A stretch of 64,000 nt of DNA from Mytilus trossulus (lineage: Eukaryota; Mollusca; Bivalvia; Mytilida; Mytilidae). Below are positions 20,645-30,795 of this stretch, piece after piece. The translations under genes and the position numbers were made by a program. How positions within the stretch are numbered: position 1 is the first letter of the stretch; the number at the start of each line of letters is the position of its first letter. Location: the NCBI RefSeq assembly GCF_036588685.1, contig NC_086374.1, positions 71,174,457-71,238,456 on the forward strand. The letters run 5' to 3'. The notes below the pieces were generated by a model. It searched no databases. It saw nothing but the letters and a program-made list of their open reading frames with translations, and was not told the origin of the DNA.

Positions 20645-21883
20645 CCTCGGTCACACCTTACCGGATAGCTCGAATGGACGCCTAACGGATAACTTTTTTT
20701 CAATCCGTTCATGTCCGTTAGACGTCCGTTCTTATCTGTTAGACGTCCGTCCATATCCGTTGTATGTCCGTAAAGGGGGCTCGCGGGTCTAAATCGATAT
20801 ATTTTTTAATATAGGATTTCGCTATATTTTTTCTATAACTGAACTTCATCTTATTCTCAAAATGAAAATAAAATAAAAAAATTGGGGTCACCGTTAATTT
20901 ACGCTCACAATCTGCCTTCGAAAGAAGCATACGTTTTTGTAAAGTTACTTTTTTCTGTTGAACTAATAGATGAAATAGAGGTAATATCGAAATAAAAAAG
21001 CCTAATTACAGAAATCGCTTAAAGTTTACAATTATTTAGTTTATGTACAGCTTAATTGAAAACAATCATGACAATAATGAAAAATATAGGTCACCGATGT
21101 GTAAAAAAGATATTTCAGTGTAATGCCTAAAAAGGGATTTTTGAACCAAAGGGAGATAATTTGGAGCTTTTTCGATGATATAAACATTTTAAAAGTCATC
21201 TGGGGGCAAACGGAATCGATTTTATTGGTTGATTTTTGCACCATATCATAAAGTCATCACTAATAGTGTAATTAACAAAATTTGTAAAGAAAAAAAAACA
21301 AATGTTTGATTTTTTTGCTGAAATTTTGTACCCGCGAGCCTCCTCAAGCGTACGTTTTATCCGTCGACGTCCGTTCTTTCCGGTTGGAAATTTTGAGCAT
21401 GTTTAAAACTTTGAACAGACGTCCAATGGATAAAATGTCTGTAGAACGTCCGTGAGGCGTCCGTTTTGTACGGTACTCGTCCGTTTCGTTTCCATTTTGT
21501 ATCCGTTGCGTGTCCGTTATACATGCCAGACACTGCCAAAACCAGTTACACAGAAACATTTTGAATATTTATGTGATTTACATGTATTATTATTGTCGCC
21601 TTTGATTTTTTTTTATATCTTGTTCATCCGTTTTATACGCTACGCTTCCGTTAGGTGTCCGTTTTATGCGATACTCGTCCGTTGGATGTACGTTCGACAT
21701 CCGTTCTGTCCCGTACGTTTCCGTTTCTCGTACGTTGCATATCTGGTGTATGTCCGTTATGCATCCGTTACACGTCCGTTTTATTCGGTCAGTATATCAA
21801 CGGACGCCCAACGGATAACAATTTTGTCAACGGACAACTTTTATTTTCATCCGTTAGTGCTATACGGTAAGGTTTGACCGAGG
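20645..21883. mobile_element. inverted-repeat (foldback/MITE-like) element between the satellite arms, unit 1
   Basis: The left end starts CCTCGGTCACACCTTACC and the right end finishes GGTAAGGTTTGACCGAGG. Comparing the left end here with the right end of the unit 2 copy, the terminal inverted repeat is at least 46 bases. Subterminal DNA on both sides is packed with TCCGTT, usually as GTCCGTT or ATCCGTT every 9-12 bases, resembling clustered transposase-binding sites. No transposase gene. A second inverted-repeat element (20775-21345) is nested inside. Target duplications not clear. Confidence 0.85.
20775..21345. mobile_element. inner nested inverted-repeat element, unit 1
   Basis: The left end GGGGGCTCGCGGGT and the right end ACCCGCGAGCCTCCTC are inverted copies (GGCTCGCGGGT perfect). 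The interior is AT-rich, includes AAAGGGAGATAATTTGG, and has no coding capacity. It interrupts the TCCGTT-rich left subterminal zone of the 20645-21883 element, so it probably inserted later. Confidence 0.75.
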
Positions 21884-21917
21884 ATAAGGGATTAACTTTT
21901 TTTTTTTACATTTTCAT

Positions 21918-22868
21918 CGCTTGACTTTACATCTCAAGCGCTAGACTTTATATCTCCAGTGCTTGACTTTACATCTTCAGCGCTGGATTTTCCATCTCCA
22001 GCGCTTGATTTGACATCTCCAGCGCTTGACTTTACATCTCCAGCGCTTAATTTTACATCTTCAGCGCCAGACTTTACATCTCCAGCGCTTGATTTTAAAT
22101 CTTCAGCGCTTGATTTTACATCTCCAGCCTCAGACTTTACATCTCCAGCCTCAGACTTTACATCTCCAGCCTCAGACTTTACATCTCCAGCGCATGACTT
22201 TACATCTCCAGAGCTAGACTTTGGATATCTATAGCGCTAGATTTTATACATCTCCAGCGCTAGACTTTACATCCCCAGTGTTAGACTTAAATCTTCAGCG
22301 CTTGACTGTACATCTCCAGCGCTAGACTTTAGATCTCCAGCGCTGGACTTACATCACCAGTGCTAGACTTTACATATCCAGCGCTATACTTTACATCTCT
22401 AGCGCTAGCCTTTTCATCTCCAGCGCTTGACTTTACATCTCCAGCGCTTGATTTCACATCTCATGCGCCAGACTTTACATCTCCAGCGCTTGATTTCATA
22501 TCTTCAGCGATTGACTTTACATCTCCAGCGCTTGACTTTACATCTCCAGCGCTTGACTTTACATCTCAAGCGCCAGACTTTACATCTCCAGCGTTTGACT
22601 TAACATCTCCAGTGCTAGACTTTGGATTTCTCCAGCGCTAAATTTTATACATCTCCAGCGCTAGACTTTACATCCCCAGCGCTAGACTTTAGATATCTCC
22701 AGCGCTAGATTTTATACATCTCCAGCGCTAGACTTAACATCCCAAGCGCTATACTTAAATCTTCAGCGTTTGACTTTATACATCTCCAGCGCTATACTTT
22801 ACATCTCTAGCGCTAGCCTTTACATCTCCAGTGCTAGACTTCACACATCTTCAGCGTTGGACTTTAAA
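21918..22868 (+). repeat. 21-bp satellite array, right arm, unit 1
   Basis: About 45 copies of the same monomer as 20106-20598, now read as CTTTACATCTCC plus AGCGCT and linkers, i.e. inverted relative to the left arm. A higher-order pattern is visible: the series with CTTTGGAT, TTTTATACATCTCC, TACATCCCCAG and TTAAATCTTCAG variants near 22210-22420 returns near 22620-22830, a superunit of about 400 bp. Confidence 0.93.
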
Positions 22869-23120
22869 ATACACTATATAATCTGTGTGAGACCGACAGG
22901 GCTCCGTACTTATGCACTAAAGTATTCTCAATATGATTTTTGTTTACAAAAATGCAGAAGGAAAATACATCATCCAAGCGATAAAACACCTATATGTGGC
23001 CGGTTAACAGTAACAGCCGTGCTGGCTTATCTGTAGATCTTATTGTGCTGAACACTTTGCTATTTGTTTGTTCTGTCTTTGTTATAGTTTTTGCATCAAA
23101 AAACTTTTAAAGTACAATTT

Positions 23121-23395
23121 GCACCTGTCCTAAGTCACGAATCTGATGTACAGTAGTTGTCGTTTGTTTATTTTATATACACGTGTTTCTCGTTTCTCGT
23201 TTTTTTATGTAGATTAGACCGTTGGTTTTCCCATTTGAATGGTAATTTTTGGGCCCTTTATAGCTTGTTGTTCAGTGTGAGCCAGTGCTCCGTGTTGAAG
23301 GCCGTACATTGACCTCTAATGGTTTACTTTTTTTTAAATTGTTATTTGGATGGAGAGTTGTCTCATTGGCACTCACACCACATCTTCCTATAACT
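23121..23395 (+). repeat. Rep3 copy inside the orphan leader
   Basis: Near-complete copy, starting GCACCTGTCCTAAGTCACG and ending CACACCACATCTTCCTATA, inserted in the sequence that aligns with the copy 2 intron. Confidence 0.8.
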
Positions 23396-24810
23396 AATCA
23401 ATGTCAATACTCCTTTAAGAAGCCAATTGACGATTTCGACAAAACTGACTTATTTGTAGATCCTATTTTGCTCAACATTTTTATATCTTTACCATTCCTC
23501 TTTACCTATAAACGGTTTAGCAAAAATATATTGTTGGGTAAGAATTATTATTCAGGGGCATTTACTCCTATAAAGTATCAGTTTAAAATATCGGCAATGT
23601 TGATCTATTAGTTGATTGTTTCATGTTTAAAATCTCTGTTATCAATATTTTTTCTCCATCCATGGTTTCTGCAAATAGAGCACAAGATTATCGACGATTT
23701 CAGCCATTTTTATTCATTTTGAGATTTTATTTTCGTAAACTTTTTTTTTATAAAAACCGTTTCTCTCTATCGATTATGGTGTATTCCCAAATTAAAAAAA
23801 AAATAACATCTTCCAGTTGTAACAACTCCTTTTAGGTTGCAATTAACTATTTCAACCATTTGACATATAATTCATAGATCGTATTTTGTAAAGATTTTTT
23901 TTTTTTAAGGCAATATCACTTATAATAAATTATATGATGATTCTATTTATGTTGTCTTATTACTAGACTAGATCTCATTGAACATTGTTGCTATTTACAG
24001 TTTCTTTCAATCATGGTTTCTGCTAAATTGCATAAAAATATATTTTAATGATTATAAATCAAACTTGTTTTTTTTTTTTTTTTGCTTTATTTGACAGTCT
24101 TTTAGTATTTCTCTTAACTGATTGCACTTCTTTTTTTTTTAAACGATAATTTTACCAAAATATTTTATTTTTGACAAGCTTAAGGTAACCATGTCTTTTC
24201 ATTGGACACATCCCCGGTTAATCTCTTTAAATAGGACTCCTTAAATAATATCCAGGTAAGAGAAGATAACATTTATCTATGTAGATTCAAAGAATTATTT
24301 TTTTTAAACGTCACAATAGACAAAGTCGGGCAATGACGACAAATGAAAAACGACCGTCTGCGAGTGGAGGCAAAAGCTGAAATGGAGGTTTTATCATTGA
24401 AATACACCAAAAAAAACAAAGTCATGCATGGATATAATAAAACTTTTTATATATTAACTAGACCAATATCTTAAACTTTTCAGGAACACATATGTGTCTG
24501 TGTATAGAACAAATTTGTATGTGTAAATACGGTCCTATTTCATAACGTGGATTGGTAAATGTTCAATTCATTTCGTAATTTGCTAAATTATAAACTACAA
24601 AACAACATTGTGGAAAATCTCCCTTTTATTATTTACAAAAAAGTGATATAGTGTATTCCTGTAATTTTTCTATTATCCCTGTATAATATCTGTCAAAAAA
24701 ATGTCAGGAACTTATGGCGACCATCAAACGACAAGACAGATCTAGAAATATGTAAACAATTATCAAAAAGATAATATGTTTTTATTAATTTTTTTCAATA
24801 GCGGGTCTTA

Positions 24811-25275
24811 ATTGTTATTTGGATGGAGAGTTGTCTCATTGGCACTCACACCACATCTGCCTATATCTACTTAAGAATGAGTGATATTTTATCGGGTGTT
24901 TTTCTATGTTGAAATGTTTTGCTATTGTTTCAGAAAAAGGGAGAAGGTTTGGTACCATTAACACGTTTAATCCCGCTGCAAATGATTGCACCTGTCCTAA
25001 GTTAGGAATCTGATGTACAGTAGTTGTCGTTTTTTTTTATGTAATTTATACGTGTCTCTCGTTTCTTGTTTTTTTTATATAGATTAGACCGTTGTTTTTT
25101 CAGTTTGAATGGTTGTACACTAGTAATTTTGGGGCCCTTTATAACTTTTTTTTAAGTGAGCAAGGCTCCGTGTTGACGGCCGTACATTGACCCTTTAATG
25201 GTTTACTTTTTATAATTTTTTATTTGGATGGAGAGTTGTCTCATTGACACTCACACCACATTTTCCTATATCTGT
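24811..25275 (+). repeat. Rep3 3' fragment plus a second, near-complete Rep3 copy
   Basis: A 60-bp end piece (24811-24871) is followed by a copy from 24963 that opens TTTAATCCCGCTGCAAATG. Together they occupy the place of the predicted exon 1 and donor in the TRIM-like copies. Confidence 0.75.
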
Positions 25276-27149
25276 CATAAGGTTTTTTAAATGAAGATTT
25301 TTTTGGGAGATACTAAGTAATCTTTAAGAATGGGGTTGTTCAAATGATCAACAAGTATACCCAGATCGATTAGTATGTAATGAAAAATGAAAACGACACT
25401 CGATAAATATGTACACACCCTTTAAAATAAAATATAAAAGATTGACACTTAGTCTGTCCCTCCCAAGATCTTTTTCGGATGACGTTTTTTTAATGTTCTT
25501 CTTTTTTCAAGAATTTTATGTTTTCGGTTGAGCTTTGATCTTCTCAACTTTATAGACTCGGAAAAACTTCGTCTTGACTAAATATAAAGACAGTATATAA
25601 AGGTGGCATGCCAAAAAAGTCCGTATAACACTTGTCAATTAAAAATTTTAAAAGTTTTAAAATTCTAAATATTGTTTTTAAATTTGATCTTTTAGATATC
25701 TGTTCAAACTTTGAAAGTACAAAACTTAACGTGCAGTTTAAATCATTTTTCTCTTTTTGATTGAATTTCGATTTTTGTATAAAGATATTAAAAAATAGAA
25801 AAGGGGCAAAAAGATCGAGCGGTACTTAAAGGTCGAAAAAAATAAAAACGATACAAAACAAAAGAAACAAAATAAAATAAAATGAAATGAACAAACTGTT
25901 ACTTAAAGATCAGAGGTAGACAGTTGCTAGCGTTGAAAACTTGGATAACAAAATAAACTGAGAATTCATTATAAACAAGAAGCACGGCTCGAATTATAAG
26001 TATTCTTTTGCCCAGCAAGTAAAATAACTTTTAAAACAAATCTCTAGTAAAAGCTTGGCGATTCAGATCAATAGTTCAGAGCTATTTGGTTTCCCCAGCG
26101 CATAAACATTTAATAAATTATTTCAATGGTTTTAATTTCTTGACCATCAATTATTCCGCCTTTGAGCGATCCTGGTGAAGTTAGATCCAGAAAAAGAGTT
26201 TCGGTAATAGGCCTGTAGCCAGAAAAATCCCTACATTTGGCGGGTTACATGGACGTACTAGGCGGATATTTTAAAAATTACAATTCACACAGATCGTCAA
26301 CTTTAATAGTGCTTATTTGTTTTTCAAGATTGGAGAGGGAGGGGGTTAGAACTTCGAAAACTCAAACAACCCCTGGCTACTGGTGTTGGTAGCATGCAAT
26401 TTGTAATGTTTTGTTTTAAAGTTTGATCGGTTACAAGACAATCATATATTGTCTCTTATCATTGATTTCAGTTCAAAGTATTAATACGGAGGGAATGCTG
26501 AATGTATGGTTTGAACATTGTGCTAGATACGAATGTTGACATCTATTTTACACGGCTACCTGCTTTACACGCAGAATTTTAGTTTAAGAATTATATGAAA
26601 TATGAGTAGCTTGGAACCAGGATACTGTTTAAATATATTCAACGTTAACATCCAACTGATCGTGCTGGTCTTGTTTAAGCTGAATACATTCATATTATAT
26701 AAACGTGGTGAACCATAAACATTATTTTAAGCTTGCATATTTAAGTAATTGTTGCCACTGTACATTAAGCGCCCATCTATCCATTTGTAGATGTCGGCCG
26801 TCATTTTGAAGTAGTTATTTGAAATTATTTCAAAAAGTTCATATCAACGAACAAACAATTGATCAAGTTAAAATGACCAATCGAGTTATCAACAATATGG
26901 CAATCGGAAATAAAAATATTGTCACTTAGGTGACACTACATTGGACTTGGATACCTGCACAAAGGGCCACACTAATGGTATATTTTTCAGGTGCGGATCT
27001 ATGAATTTGAAAATATGGAGGTTTAGCTAGACAATGCTAGGACCTATGCTTCTAAATGATATGCATTTATCGTATATTATGTAGCTCTGTTATGAGTAGG
27101 CGGCCCCCTAAATCCTGCACTATCAAGGGATAGTTTCGTATTTATTATT

Positions 27150-27480
27150 TGCGCATGTTTAAGTTATCGCACGACAATCAACTGTGAGCAAAGTAAAAGT
27201 ACGCGCTACGTCCAGTCTGAATGTGGCTTGTAAAGAGTGTCGCCATCTCTGCACGATGGATTTTGCCATTTTAGACATAACCAATGCTGCTCAAGATAAA
27301 CCAGGACAATGTAAAACGCTGAATTTTGAGTGAGGCATTTACCTACAGTACGCTGAAAATTTAGAACTTTTGAAAGTCAGGGAAATACCAAAACCACAAC
27401 AATTGAAGACGTGTTTGGACAAAGGAAAAGTTAAACCTTTCAAAATCCATCTACTGGCTCCTTTGCCCTAGGGAGAGGAA
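27150..27480 (+). other. GC-richer loop segment with a broken ~100-codon reading frame
   Basis: Clearly richer in G+C than its surroundings. One forward frame is open from about 27166 to the TAG near 27473 apart from a single TGA near 27330, and includes MDFAILDITNAAQDK and KPQQLKTCLDKGKVKPF. A splice-donor-like AAACGTAAGT follows. Unit 2 (about 61890-62200) is nearly identical, which shows recent duplication rather than constraint. I recognise no domain. It may be captured host or transposon exon sequence, or chance. Confidence 0.3.
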
Positions 27481-28427
27481 ACGTAAGTTTCTTTGTAAAA
27501 AGACCTATTTTAAATGATTGTTAGTTGCCAGTTTCATGCTAGTTCAAGACGATTACAAACTTGTAGAGAGCTCGGTACTCTTTCTACACGCATCATTTTG
27601 ACTATACTTTGCTGCGTTCTTTTACTTTGCTGAAAGCGGATTGGCGTAACTTTAAAAGGTACAACAAAACGTTGTCAAAGGGAGCCAACATTTAACTTCA
27701 AAAGGGAGAGGATTTTTGTCAAGTGAAAAAAAATATTTTCGCGCTAACCGCAAACAATTCAGTACGGTTTTCCATGATATCAATCAAATCATTTTGTTCA
27801 AAATTTAACACAATCATGAGGTATTAGGAAAATCTGGAGATCGAATATTTTTGTACACTGCATAAACAAAAATTATTATTTTTCGTGAAATTGTGGATCA
27901 TAATACTTTTTAGGGGAAATCATACCCCCTTTTGTTGAGTTTAATGTTCGCTATCTGACTAGGCTCTTACCTTTTCAAATTCAGTGTTCAGCACCTGAAA
28001 ATGAATCATTATTTAAGCCTCTCATGTAAAGTATACTAGTCAAATTTAGTGTTACCTCAGTGACAATAGTTATATTTCCTAATTCCAGATAGATTACCGT
28101 TTATCGTTGATATAAACTTTTTAAATTTACATTTTCAAATGCCGACACCTACAAATGGATAGATCAGCGATGAATGTACAGCGGCAACGATTACATACAT
28201 TTGCTGGCTGGAAATAATGTGGTGATTGTTTATATGATATGAACGTATTGAGCTTTTGCCAAACCTGAACGATGAGGTAGATATTAACGTTTACTTTATA
28301 TGACCTTTTCTTATTTGACTTTATTTGGACTTTTTAACTTTATTTGATTCGAGTCTAACTATTGGGTCTTTTGTCGATGAAACACGCGTTTTGCACAAAA
28401 AACAAATTTTCCATTCTGGTAAATATC

Positions 28428-29680
28428 TGTTACAAGGATTTGTATAATCAGTGATTATGTAGAATCCCTGAAATTTTCAGGGATTATGTAGAATCACTGG
28501 CTAGTTGAGTGATTATGTAGAATCCCTGAAATTTTCAGAGATTATGTATAATCACTAGAAAAAAAATAAGGGATTCTACATAATAACTGAGATGAAGAAA
28601 TAGTTGTATTTATAAAAAAAGTTAATAAAAATAAAATAATTAATTCTATAAAATCACAGAAAAACATCATAATAAAGTAACAAAAATTGTAACAATATAT
28701 CAAAATGATAAACCCATTTTTTTCTAAAGTTGGGCACACTATATTAAAATGTTAAATATAGTTTCCTTTTCCTTCACATATCGAATCAGATTCTAACAAC
28801 ACGCCGAAGAGAAATAAAAAGTTCAGTAAAAACATACGAAGGTACCCCCCCCCCCCCCCACACACACACAAAAAATTAAAAACAAAATGAATGGGAATTT
28901 GCAATCTTGAACTGGTACGAGCTAGAAAGATAAAGATGCCCTTGTTTTGTGGTCAGGCAATATCCTTTTTTATACCTTTTTTTAAGAATTGCCATTATGT
29001 TTTTGGGGTTTCCCTTTCCTTTTTTATCCTGTCGAATTGCTATGAGAATATGCAAGCTTCCTCTTACAGTTTGTTCTATTTGTCAATCCCAAGTGCTGCC
29101 TGTTTTTCTTTTCATTTAGATGTCTAAGTTCTCACAGTTTGAATTTCTTGCAAATTGTTCTTTGAACAAAAAAAAACACACAAAAAAGTTGTTCTATAAT
29201 CTACTTCACCATTTACTTTACATGTATCACAAATAACATGCTTGTGGATTTACAAATAGAGCATGAATATCCATTTGACGATGGCTTTTAATAAACAAAC
29301 AATACATGTAAAGCTATCGTTATAAAGGGAAGGTTAATATTAATATTATATATTCTTCAACTAAACCTTGTGTTGGTTATATCTTTTAGAGCATCCCCTG
29401 TGTTTAAAAGCTAAATTATTTCATCTGGCAAGGAAAATGAAAGAAACTTAAAAGTCTATATCAATTTTGTTTATAAAACAAAGGACCATTAAATTATTCA
29501 TAATCCCTGAAATCATATTAGGGAATTTGTAGAATAATTATTAAAATGATCAGAGACTATGTAAAATCACTGGTCATTTTCAGGGATTATATATAATTAC
29601 GAATGATTTTAATGATTCTACATATTCCCTAAAAATCAGGGATTCTACATAATCCTTGATTATACAAATTCACTGTAACA
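28428..29680. mobile_element. non-autonomous TIR transposon with TATC target duplication, unit 1
   Basis: Left end TGTTACAAGGATTTGTATAA, right end ending ACAAATTCACTGTAACA: inverted repeats with a shared TTTGTATAATCA core. TATC stands on both sides (28424-28427 and 29681-29684). Joining the flanks gives a continuous Rep1-like sequence (GGTAAATATC + TATGATAAG with one TATC removed). Next to each end are repeats of GGATTATGTAGAATC and its complement, separated by the palindrome CTGAAATTTTCAG, so each end alone can form hairpins. The 1253-bp interior has a poly(C)/(CA)n run and no transposase. Confidence 0.85.
28845..28870. repeat. poly(C) and (CA)n run
   Basis: Fifteen C followed by about five CA units. 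Unit 2 has 14 C and about ten CA units (63090-63124), so the tract length differs between units. Confidence 0.9.
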
Positions 29681-30795
29681 TATCTATGATAAGTTTATTT
29701 AAATACGTTATAGCAGTATCCTGGCTCCAAGCTACTCATATTTTATCTTACTCTAACATTCAGCGTGTATATCGGGTAGCAGTGTGAAAAAGATAACAAC
29801 AACCTCCCATATTCGTGGCTAGCACAACATTCATTGCGGCACCATAAATTCAGGTCACCAATGATAAAAGGCGAGATATGATCCATTTCCAATCGAAAGA
29901 AAAAAGAAAAAAAAATGTTAAAAAATTGCATCAGGAAACATTCAAAGCCGAAATAAGGTTGAAGGTGATCGTTCAATATGTAATTTAATTATTCTTCTGC
30001 TGTAATGATTACAGATAGGAAGAAGTGGTAAAGCAAAACAAAACAATTTGAAATCAAATTTTAGATAATACACGTGAATCGAGCCTTTTTATTGCTTAAA
30101 ATTCAGTAGAAAATGTATATACATACCCAACCGTGTTCACTATTTCTCTTAAATGATAAGCACTGGGAAAACGAAATAGTTCTGAATTATTTATCTGAAA
30201 CGTTAAGCTTTAAGAGATTTTTTAAACGTAAATAAACTTCTGGTGGATGCAGTTTCAAATAAGTTTAATCTTTTTCTTTCAAAAGATGTAAACCTTAAAC
30301 ATGTGAGGATACTGTTGTCTTATGTGATGATCAATCTTTAAATTATTTATTTTGCAATTAAAAATGATTTGATATAGTTCGTGCTTTTTATTCTTAACTA
30401 AGAATGATAATAATCATAGCCTTACTTCTTGTTTTATAATGAATTCTCCGCTTTTGAGAAACATTTATTTTGTATCCAATATTTCACTGCTTACAGCTCT
30501 CTGCCTCTGATCTTATTTTATACAAATTATTTTCAATAAGTAACAGTAAATGTTTATTTCATTTTGTTTCCTTGCATCCCGCTTTTATTCCGTTTCGCAG
30601 TTTACAGGTCCACCTCTTTTAGCTCCTTTTCTATTTTTAATATTTTCATCAAAAATCTTTAAAAAAAAATCAAACTTTTAAAAAGCGAAATAATGAAAGC
30701 TGAACGTTAAGTTTTAGTACTTTAAAAGTTTTATTAAACATCCAAACTATCAATTTTACAAAAGATATTTAGAATTTTAAATTTTTAATTATTTG

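Larger units (their letters stand above)
22880..25620 (-). pseudogene. orphan TRIM-like leader: intron/upstream region without coding exon, unit 1
   Basis: From about 22905 the sequence follows the intron 1 region of copy 2 from about 10755: AAAGTATTCTCAATAT, ACAAAAATGCAGAAGGAAAA, GTGCTGAACACTTTGCTAT, the old dispersed element (to about 24440), GGAAAATCTCCCTTTTA, and upstream sequence GATCGATTAGTATGTAATGA that matches 13385-13415. The coding exon and about 370 bp next to it are missing; the inverted satellite array stands in their place. The exon 1/donor zone is also gone, replaced by Rep3 insertions (24811-25275). I infer a sixth gene unit whose body was lost. No expressed product is expected. 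Confidence 0.65.
25635..30795. mobile_element. large inverted repeat, ~1.4-kb arms, unit 1
   Basis: The left arm (25635-27025) pairs with the reverse complement of the right arm (27960-28290 plus 29705-30795). Matching anchors: TAAAATTCTAAAT at the tips; GAATTCATTATAAACAAGAAG with GAATTCATTATAAAACAAGAAG; GAGTAGCTTGGAACCAGGAT with GAGTAGCTTGGAGCCAGGAT; CATCTATCCATTTGTAGATG with GATCTATCCATTTGTAGGTG; ATATTGTCACTTAGGTGACA with CTATTGTCACTGAGGTAACA. Arms look only about 70-80% alike, so the structure is old. The loop is about 0.9 kb. The right arm is split by a Rep1-like fragment and a TIR element (28428-29680). Could be a decayed foldback transposon or an inverted duplication; I found no transposase. 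Confidence 0.8.

Noticed and set aside
21452-21877. 141-codon frame (and 190 codons at 55062-55634) rich in Arg, Val, Phe, Tyr
   Set aside because: It lies in the TCCGTT-rich repeat of the inverted-repeat element; composition follows the repeat and overlapping frames are open as well.
20211-22641. Reading frames of 60-93 codons with a repeated LDFTSPA heptapeptide (also 53777-54289 and 55669-56330, up to 170 codons)
   Set aside because: They are translations of the 21-bp satellite. The period is a multiple of three, so frames stay open by construction; they occur on both strands and several frames and have no start context or domain.
28891-29127. 78-codon frame KMPLFCGQAISFF in the TIR element (also on the minus strand at 63031-63309)
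   Set aside because: Hydrophobic low-complexity product in a non-coding element; both strands are open and there is no transposase motif.
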